From NCBI GenBank assembly GCA_934153805.1, contig CAKPFO010000013.1, positions 1-27,716 of the forward strand: DNA of 27,716 nucleotides. Direction: 5' to 3'. Each line of letters starts with the position of its first letter. Positions within the stretch are counted from its first letter, which is position 1. The notes under the pieces were generated by a model. That model was given only the letters and a program-made list of their open reading frames with translations. It had not been told where the DNA came from and did no database searches. This DNA comes from an uncultured Clostridia bacterium (GTDB lineage: Bacteria; Bacillota; Clostridia; TANB77; CAG-508). The translations under genes were made by a program, and so were the position numbers. Positions 23,070-27,716 of this stretch are shown here, piece by piece.

Positions 23070-24398
23070 TTGAAAATAATTATAGATGAAACCAGAGAAG
23101 TTTTTAAAGAGACTAATAAAATAGGAAATGATTCAGAAAACAAAGTCGAAGTATTAGAATTTGAATTTCCAAAACAATATACTGCTTTTACTAAATATAT
23201 AGAATTTCAGATAAAAAATGAAAAATATGTTGATTTAATCGAAAATGACCAATATGTCATTACTAGAGCAATTGCTAAATATGGAAAAATCAAAGCACAA
23301 GTTGTATTGAGAAATAGTTTAGATAACGATGTTGCTGTATTCAAATCTAATGTTTTTGATTTAAAGGTATCTAATAGCCTTAACGCTACTGAAGATGTTC
23401 CGACAGAATATCCAACATGGATTGATAATTTAACAAAGTTAAAACAAGATTTAGAATCTTCTGAAAGCGAAAGAATATCAAATGAAGATGAAAGAATATC
23501 AGCAGAAGAAGAAAGACAAGATAACTTTACTGAAATGCAAAAGACTGTCGAAAGTGCAGTAAGTAATATAAAAGATTTAAAAGAAGAATACAACTCAAAT
23601 GCAGAAAAAGAAACAAAAAAATTTAATGATAATACAGCAGAGCAAACAAAGACTTTCAACGATAATTCAGACAGTAAATTAGCAGAATACAACAAAACTC
23701 ACACTGATAAAATGAAAGAATTTAATGATAACAACGATGCAAAAACAAAAACATTTGATGCTAATGTCGCAGCTAAATTAGAAGCTTATAACAAGAATGA
23801 TGAAGCTAAAATTAGCACATATAATGCAAATGATAAGGCTAAAACAGATGCTTATAATGCTAATGACAAAGCCAAGACAGATGCTTATAACAGTAATACA
23901 GTATTAAAAGAAAAAGCTTACAATGATAATGCTGCAACTAAAACAGAAGCATTTAATTCTAATGCTGAAAGCAAACAAAACGAATTTAATGAAAATGCTA
24001 CTGATAAGTTAGCTGAATACAATCAAAATGCAGAAGAACTAATTAACAAAGTTGAGCAAGTTCAAGCTGAGAATGAAGCTCTAAAAGCTGAAAACAAGCT
24101 AATTAAAGAGCAGATACCAAGTGCGAGCGTGAGTGGAAATAGTGTGCATGTTGAAGACAGTTCTAATTTGGATTTTGATTGGAAAATTAAGGGTGGACAT
24201 AAGCAAGAGACTAGAGAAGGGTATAATTTATTGAATTGGAAAAAATGGTCAGATGGTGATGTAATAGCATCAAGAGGCATAGTAGATGAAATTACAGAAA
24301 ATTCAATTACAATTACATCTACAGGTAATGATTGTTACACAGATACGTACGGTATTGCCAAATCTGTAAAAGAAAGTTTTCGGAATAACAGTAGATAG
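23070..24398 (+). pseudogene. Tail fibre, BppU-type N-terminus and 11-residue repeats (frameshifted)
   Basis: Read from TTG 23070, with GGAGG 7-11 nt upstream. Residues 1-115 form a beta-rich domain like the N-terminal attachment domain of BppU/baseplate fibres (EVLEFEFPKQYTAFTKYIEF, LRNSLDNDVAVFKSNVFDLK). Then a helix with SESERISNEDERISAEEERQ, fourteen 11-residue repeats (173-326), a coiled coil (EQVQAENEALKAENKLIKEQ) and the start of a carbohydrate-binding-like domain. The frame stops at 24398 soon after KSVKESF. Coding continues in the +1 frame from about 24379 to 25773; removing one T of the T4 run 24377-24380 joins both into a 900-residue fibre. It probably mediates host recognition. 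Confidence 0.78.
23586..24047. repeat. Fourteen 33-bp repeats coding for an 11-residue motif
   Basis: Fourteen consecutive units of 33 nt encode an 11-residue pattern of the form (A/E/T/K)-(Y/F)-N-x-N-x-x-x-K-x-x, for example AYNANDKAKTD twice in tandem (23817-23882 region, with close copies around). Units diverge in sequence but keep the length exactly. An 11-residue period is the hendecad of a straight or right-handed coiled coil, as in trimeric fibre shafts. Confidence 0.88.
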
Positions 24399-24633
24399 CG
24401 AAACAGATTACACGTTCTATTTTGAAAAAGATAAAAATATAGTTGGAACAGTTTTTGTTTTCGAATATGACGAAAATGAAACCGAAAATACTAACACACA
24501 AGTTGCTCAAAAGTTAAAAAGCACTAGCGAGTTAAGAGGTGTTATCAATTTCACAACAACATCTAAAACTAAATATATATGTTTTAGGCTTGGAATAAGT
24601 AGCTCAGGAAACACTGTCAAATACAAAAATATT

Positions 24634-25773
24634 ATGTTGTTAAAAGGCACATATACAGTAGATAATATACCCGTTTATGAACAATACGGAGCATCACCTT
24701 CACTCGATTATCCAAGTGAGGTTGAAACAGTAAAAGATAGTGTAGAAATAGATGTATCTAATGAGAATTTATTTAATGAACAATATGTTCAGGGATATTT
24801 TACTAATGATAGTGGAAATACAAATACAGCTATAGAGGGAGCAAGAGCAGACGATTATATTCCTATCAGTGATAATAAAACAATATATGTATTGTTTAAA
24901 TGTTTGAAAAGTTGTACATTAGCAAGATTTTGGCTTATGGAATTTGACGAGAATTACAATGGGATAAAAAGAACTACGACAGGAATATATGATACAAGCT
25001 TTAATATTGGTAATACAATAAAACAATTAAATTTATCACAAAATTGTAGATATATAAAACCAAGTTTTTATAGTTTAAAAGATGGTGGTACTGTTTTGAC
25101 TTATGATAAATTTAACGAATATTTTGACATTTCTATTAGTAGAAATCAAACTGAAGAGTATATAGAACAACAATCTCAAACAGCAATAATGCCAATACAG
25201 CAAGAAATGCTAGAAGGAGATTATGTTGCAGATGTAGAACATCACGAATGGGGAAAGCTGGTTTTAACAGGGGATGAAGGTTTTGTACAACAGCAAAATG
25301 CTAACAAATTGAATTATTTCTTTTTGAATTATAATTTAGTAAAAATAAAAGGAGATATAATATCAAATATGTTAAAAAAAGCTAAAAAAGGAGAGATTTG
25401 GAATAAAACATCATATGAAGATTTAGTATCAGTATCAGATAACAAACAGACGATAAATATAATGTTAAGTGATACAACAATTACAACGCTTCAACAATTC
25501 AAGGAGAAGTTAAAAGAATTGTACAATGCGGGAACACCAGTTGTTTTGTATTTTGAACTAGCAACACCACTTAACTTAGAACTAACCGAAGAGCAAAAAG
25601 CAGTACGAGAACAGAAAATGTATACATACAAAAACATAACAAATATAAGTTTAAGTGATGAATTAGCAAGTATAGATGTAGAGTACAAGAAAGATATAGA
25701 AACAATAGAAAAAAATATAGAAAGCAGATTAGCAGCACTAGAAACAGCTAGTACTAGTGAGGAGGCAAAGTAA
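24634..25773 (+). pseudogene. Tail fibre, receptor-binding C-terminal part (frameshifted)
   Basis: The C-terminal part of the fibre begun at 23070. ATG 24634 is just the first start codon in the frame; it has no ribosome binding site, and good coding (TVDSETDYTFYFEKDKNIVG and on) extends upstream to about 24379. The order is a carbohydrate-binding-like beta domain, the common junction YEQYGASPSLDYPSEVETVK, a second beta domain (LFNEQYVQGYFTNDSGNTNT), a third (YVADVEHHEWGKLVLTGDEG), the phage-typical FELATPLNLELTEEQKAVRE, and a C-terminal coiled coil (ETIEKNIESRLAALETASTS). Ends just before the holin-like gene. Normally this would be one protein with the upstream part. Confidence 0.8.
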
Positions 25774-26085
25774 ATGTGGGAGTTTATACTAAAGTATTGG
25801 TTGCAAGAACTATTCGCTATAATCTGTATGTTGATAGGATATTTATTTAAAAAGATAGCAAGATTGTGGAAAAGACAACAAGCTATCGAAAATGGCGTAC
25901 AAGCTCTTTTAAGAAATGAGTTAATAAGAAGATATAGAGAATACGAGAGTAAAGGCGAGATTTCCATTTTAGACCAAGAAAATATAACTCATATGTACGA
26001 AGAATATAAAAACTTAGGTGGAAATGGAACTGTAAAGAAATTATATGATGAAATGTTAGAATTACATATAAAAATAGTAAAGTAG
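25774..26085 (+). CDS. Membrane-anchored small phage protein, holin-like
   Basis: 103 residues; ATG 25774 follows the fibre stop directly, with GAGGAGG about 12-18 nt upstream in the fibre gene. One N-terminal membrane helix (residues about 2-26, WLQELFAIICMLIGYLFKKI), a basic stretch (ARLWKRQQ), then a conserved soluble part (GVQALLRNELIRRYREYESK, LDQENITHMYEEYKNLGGNG, TVKKLYDEM). This arrangement is very frequent just before holin and amidase genes in clostridial phages. It may be a pinholin-like or regulatory partner of the holin, but I know of no proof. Confidence 0.8.
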   Translation: MWEFILKYWLQELFAIICMLIGYLFKKIARLWKRQQAIENGVQALLRNELIRRYREYESKGEISILDQENITHMYEEYKNLGGNGTVKKLYDEMLELHIKIVK

Positions 26086-26099
26086 AGGAGTGAAGTATT

Positions 26100-26300
26100 A
26101 TGGAAAAAGTTAAGAAAATAGCTAAATATACAATAAATATATTAGCAATAATAAGTGCATTAGTAGCAGGAATAAATGCTGTAGACGGAATAACAATACC
26201 ACACGCGATACAAATAGTACAAGTTATAGCTGTAGTAAACGGTGTAATAAGTACTTATCTATTAGGTCAAAAAGCAGTAAATAGCAAGGAGGAAAATTAA
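26100..26300 (+). CDS. Phage holin (putative)
   Basis: 66 residues, ATG 26100 with AGAGGAG upstream. Two hydrophobic segments are visible, INILAIISALVAGINAVDG (about 13-31) and IQIVQVIAVVNGVISTYLLG (about 37-57), with a basic N-terminus and a short charged C-terminus. This is the small two-helix form expected of a class II holin, which opens the membrane to give the endolysin access to the wall or triggers collapse of membrane potential. Its place between another membrane protein and the amidase supports this. The family is assigned by topology and context. Confidence 0.75.
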   Translation: MEKVKKIAKYTINILAIISALVAGINAVDGITIPHAIQIVQVIAVVNGVISTYLLGQKAVNSKEEN

Positions 26301-26302
26301 TT

Positions 26303-26557
26303 ATGGAATTAAAGGATACAATTGAATTAATGAATAGTAAAGACTATAAAGAAAGATTTAAAGCAGAATATTTACAAGCAAAAATTAGATATGACAAACT
26401 AGATGCAATGACAATAAAATATGAAGCAGGAACATTAAATTTCACTCCAAGCTGTTCATTAGAATTATTAAAAGAGCAAAAGAAACACATGGGAAATTAT
26501 ATAAGAACTTTAAAGATAAGAGCTGAAATTGAAAAAATAAACTTAGAGGAGGAATAG
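26303..26557 (+). CDS. Small conserved phage protein (crAss001_48-related type)
   Basis: 84 residues, ATG 26303 with AAGGAGG about 10 nt upstream. All-helical pattern: IELMNSKDYKERFKAEYLQA, KIRYDKLDAMTIKYEAGTLN, then FTPSCSLELLKEQKKHMGNY and a final helix. The sequence 'ELM-S-DYKERF-AEY-QLKIRY-KL' is familiar from many gut phage genomes, where databases name it crAss001_48-related; its function is not known. It lies inside the lysis module here, and could modulate lysis timing. The name is from memory and not verified by a search. Confidence 0.75.
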   Translation: MELKDTIELMNSKDYKERFKAEYLQAKIRYDKLDAMTIKYEAGTLNFTPSCSLELLKEQKKHMGNYIRTLKIRAEIEKINLEEE

Positions 26558-26560
26558 TTC

Positions 26561-26689
26561 ATGGAAGATAATGTACAAATAGAAACAGTAGAGTTCAAAG
26601 AAGAACTATATCAAAAGAATATAGCAGAAAATGATTTTTCTAATTCAGAAATAGACGGAATAGGAGATGATGACAATGCAAATAACTAA
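26561..26689 (+). CDS. 42-residue acidic protein overlapping the amidase start
   Basis: A short frame from ATG 26561, with GAGGAGGAA about 8-13 nt upstream (at the end of the preceding gene). It encodes 42 residues (MEDNVQIETVEFKEELYQKN to the C-terminal IDGIGDDDNANN), strongly acidic with no Cys, no membrane helix and no recognised motif. Its last 14 nt overlap the amidase start, so ribosomes finishing here could re-initiate on the amidase. The strong ribosome binding site and exact fit between genes make it likely real; function unknown. Confidence 0.65.
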   Translation: MEDNVQIETVEFKEELYQKNIAENDFSNSEIDGIGDDDNANN

Positions 26690-27401
26690 GATGTTAGTGC
26701 CAGAAAACAAATATAATATAAAATGTCCTTATGAGATGACACCAGAATTTATTGTAATCCACAACACTGCAAATGATGCATCAGCAATGGCAGAAATATC
26801 ATATATGATAGGAAACAACAACAAAGTCTCATATCATTGTGCAATAGATAATACTAGAATTGTACAAGGAGTGCCATTTAATAGAAACACTTGGAATGCA
26901 GGAGATGGAGGAAATGGCAACGGAAATAGAAAAGGAATATCTCTTGAAATCTGTTATTCTAAATTTGGAGGAGAAGACTTTGAAGAAGCAGAAAAGTTAG
27001 CAGCGGAATATACAGCATATCTATTAAAACAATATGGTTGGGGAATAGATAAAGTAAAGAAACATCAAGATTTTGCAAATAAATATTGTCCACATCGTAC
27101 GCTAGATATGGGATGGCAAAGATTTTTAGACATGGTTAGTTCTTATTTAGAAGTTAAACCAATAAGTAATGAAAAAATAGAAAGTGGGAGTGATGAACCA
27201 GTGAAAACATATCAAAATGGAAGTACAACAGAAGTTGTATATGCAGATACAGCTTGTACAAAAAGAATAGGAAGTTTGGATCCAAGAGAAAGATGTGATT
27301 GCTTTGGAATATTTAATGACAGAGCGATGGTAAGATACAATGTAAACGGAACAAACAACTATAAAATTGGATTTTGTAAATGGCTTGGCGGAGTAAAATA
27401 A
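26676..27401 (+). CDS. N-acetylmuramoyl-L-alanine amidase (endolysin)
   Basis: 241 residues from ATG 26676, chosen because GGAG lies 9 nt upstream; ATG 26667 and 26670 sit too close to it. It cleaves the bond between N-acetylmuramic acid and L-alanine in peptidoglycan at the end of infection. Catalytic domain (about 1-160, Amidase_2/T7 lysozyme type): VIHNTAND with His29, SYHCAID with His54, and KKHQDFANKYCPHR with His130 and Cys138. His29, His130 and Cys138 match the zinc ligands of T7 lysozyme, including the 8-residue spacing. After a linker, a C-terminal beta domain (TYQNGSTTEVVYADTACTKR to CKWLGG) resembles the Amidase02_C wall-binding domain. No signal peptide, so release needs the holin. 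Confidence 0.95.
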   Translation: MQITKMLVPENKYNIKCPYEMTPEFIVIHNTANDASAMAEISYMIGNNNKVSYHCAIDNTRIVQGVPFNRNTWNAGDGGNGNGNRKGISLEICYSKFGGEDFEEAEKLAAEYTAYLLKQYGWGIDKVKKHQDFANKYCPHRTLDMGWQRFLDMVSSYLEVKPISNEKIESGSDEPVKTYQNGSTTEVVYADTACTKRIGSLDPRERCDCFGIFNDRAMVRYNVNGTNNYKIGFCKWLGGVK

Positions 27402-27413
27402 TATAAAAAAGTT

Positions 27414-27451
27414 AGAGGTAAGTTGATTAATTTCAGCTTACCTCTTTTTTT
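27414..27451 (+). terminator. Strong intrinsic terminator after the lysis module
   Basis: AGAGGTAAGTTGA (27414-27426) pairs with TCAGCTTACCTCT (27433-27445) with a single G-U pair, followed by an unbroken run of T to 27451. It is the strongest terminator in the window and ends the late operon. Confidence 0.9.
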
Positions 27452-27453
27452 GC

Positions 27454-27482
27454 GTTTTATGGATAAAAATGAGGCATAAAAC
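27454..27482. promoter_or_regulatory. 8-bp inverted repeat in the right intergenic region
   Basis: GTTTTATG (27454-27461) and CATAAAAC (27475-27482) are perfectly complementary with a 13-nt spacer. No T-run follows. It may be a protein site or part of an attachment/regulatory region; nothing else identifies it. Confidence 0.35.
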
Positions 27483-27543
27483 TATACTGATTAAAAATTA
27501 AAAAGGCTTAAAAACGATTTAAATGCGAGTTTAAAAAATGGTA

Positions 27544-27572
27544 TTGACACGATATAAAAAAAGTGATACAAA
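27544..27572 (+). promoter_or_regulatory. Second candidate promoter with perfect TTGACA
   Basis: TTGACA (27544-27549) is a perfect -35; 17 nt later TACAAA (27567-27572) is a 4/6 match to the -10. It lies upstream of the stronger promoter at 27594-27622 and reads the same way. Confidence 0.4.
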
Positions 27573-27595
27573 TATGGTAAATAAAGGTAACACTT
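27561..27595. promoter_or_regulatory. Spaced inverted repeat overlapping the right-end promoter
   Basis: AAGTGATAC (27561-27569) and GTAACACTT (27587-27595) are complementary at 8 of 9 positions, 17 nt apart, so the half-site centres are 26 bp apart (about 2.5 helix turns). The right half overlaps the -35 of the promoter 27594-27622, the left half the -10 of the other promoter: a possible repressor site. Confidence 0.35.
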
Positions 27596-27622
27596 GATAT
27601 TATAAAGTTTTTATGGTATAAT
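27594..27622 (+). promoter_or_regulatory. Consensus sigma-A-type promoter of the next gene
   Basis: TTGATA (27594-27599, 5/6) and a perfect TATAAT (27617-27622) are separated by exactly 17 nt. The expected start is near 27629, about 78 nt before the next ATG. It is the best vegetative promoter in the window, so the following gene does not depend on the late operon. Confidence 0.8.
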
Positions 27623-27706
27623 ATTATGTGAATTAGAATAAAACTTTTTCTAAATAGTATTATATAAGTAAAGATTGGAATAATATATATGAAAGGAGGT
27701 ATAGAT

Positions 27707-27716
27707 ATGGTTAGTA
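27707..27716 (+). CDS. Start of the next gene, 3' end outside window
   Basis: ATG 27707 follows the near-perfect ribosome binding site AAAGGAGG (27692-27699) with 7 nt spacing. Only the first codons (Met-Val-Ser) are in the window, so nothing can be said about the product. With its own consensus promoter after a strong terminator, it starts a new transcription unit. Confidence 0.65.

Noticed and set aside
23207..23695. 162-codon reverse-strand open frame in the tail fibre
   Set aside because: Hydrophobic Ser/Leu/Phe composition typical of the antisense of Lys/Glu/Asn-rich coding; no ribosome binding site and it lies fully under the fibre domain.
23586..24047. CRISPR-like array (regular 33-nt units)
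   Set aside because: Units are contiguous without spacers, diverge at the DNA level and keep one open frame, so they are protein repeats.
25491..25967. 158-codon reverse-strand open frame at the fibre end
   Set aside because: Covers two well-supported + strand genes and has antisense-type composition and no start signals.
1..27716. tRNA, rRNA, insertion sequence or integrase
   Set aside because: I looked for cloverleaf-like segments, transposase or recombinase motifs and terminal inverted repeats and saw none that I could support.

Overview
The window reads as the structural half of an AT-rich (about 30% G+C by eye), tailed double-stranded DNA phage or prophage of a low-GC Bacillota host, probably clostridial. 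The basis is the strong AGGAGG-type ribosome binding sites before almost every gene, TTG/GTG starts, A/T-ending codons, standard-code stops and protein families typical of gut Clostridia phages. Every supported gene lies on the + strand. No tape measure, sheath or tail-tube gene is visible, so the particle is most likely short-tailed (podovirus-like). No integrase, CI-like repressor or tRNA is visible, so lifestyle is open.

Layout. 1-3004: end of the early/middle region, with small accessory proteins (the first is a partial DUF5662-like protein), a dUTPase with all five motifs, and a coiled-coil/sigma-region-4-like protein in the usual position of a RinA/ArpU-type late regulator. 3005-3312: a noncoding control region with several hairpins, a perfect TATAAT and an intrinsic terminator. 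3313-7954: packaging module (Cys-rich mini-protein, frameshifted small terminase, large terminase, one-pass membrane protein, portal, 50-residue zinc ribbon). 8058-10833: scaffold, N4-gp56-type major capsid protein, small partner protein and head-tail adaptor. 10846-14165: tail nozzle-like protein, collar-type fibre and coiled-coil virion protein. 14175-21728: a 2517-residue polyvalent protein with two HExxH metallopeptidase-like domains, an ADP-ribosyltransferase-like STS region and an LPD38-like region; a small out-of-frame gene with its own ribosome binding site appears to be nested inside it. 21729-23056: two membrane-protein genes with their own promoter, hairpin and terminator (a moron-like cassette). 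23070-25773: a BppU-type tail fibre with fourteen 11-residue repeats, broken by a one-base shift. 25774-27401: lysis module (two small membrane proteins, two small conserved or unknown proteins, amidase endolysin) closed by a strong terminator. 27402-27716: control region with a consensus promoter and the first codons of the next gene.

How it fits together: the late regulator and the leader at 3005-3312 probably switch on the packaging-to-lysis operon. Terminase loads DNA through the portal into a scaffold-built head. The adaptor, nozzle and fibres complete a short tail, and the giant protein is probably carried in the particle and delivered with the genome. The holin-like proteins and amidase release progeny. 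Notable points are the two homopolymer frameshifts (terS and tail fibre), the nested gene in the polyvalent protein, the moron promoter placed inside a 17-bp hairpin, and the activator-like leader before the packaging genes.
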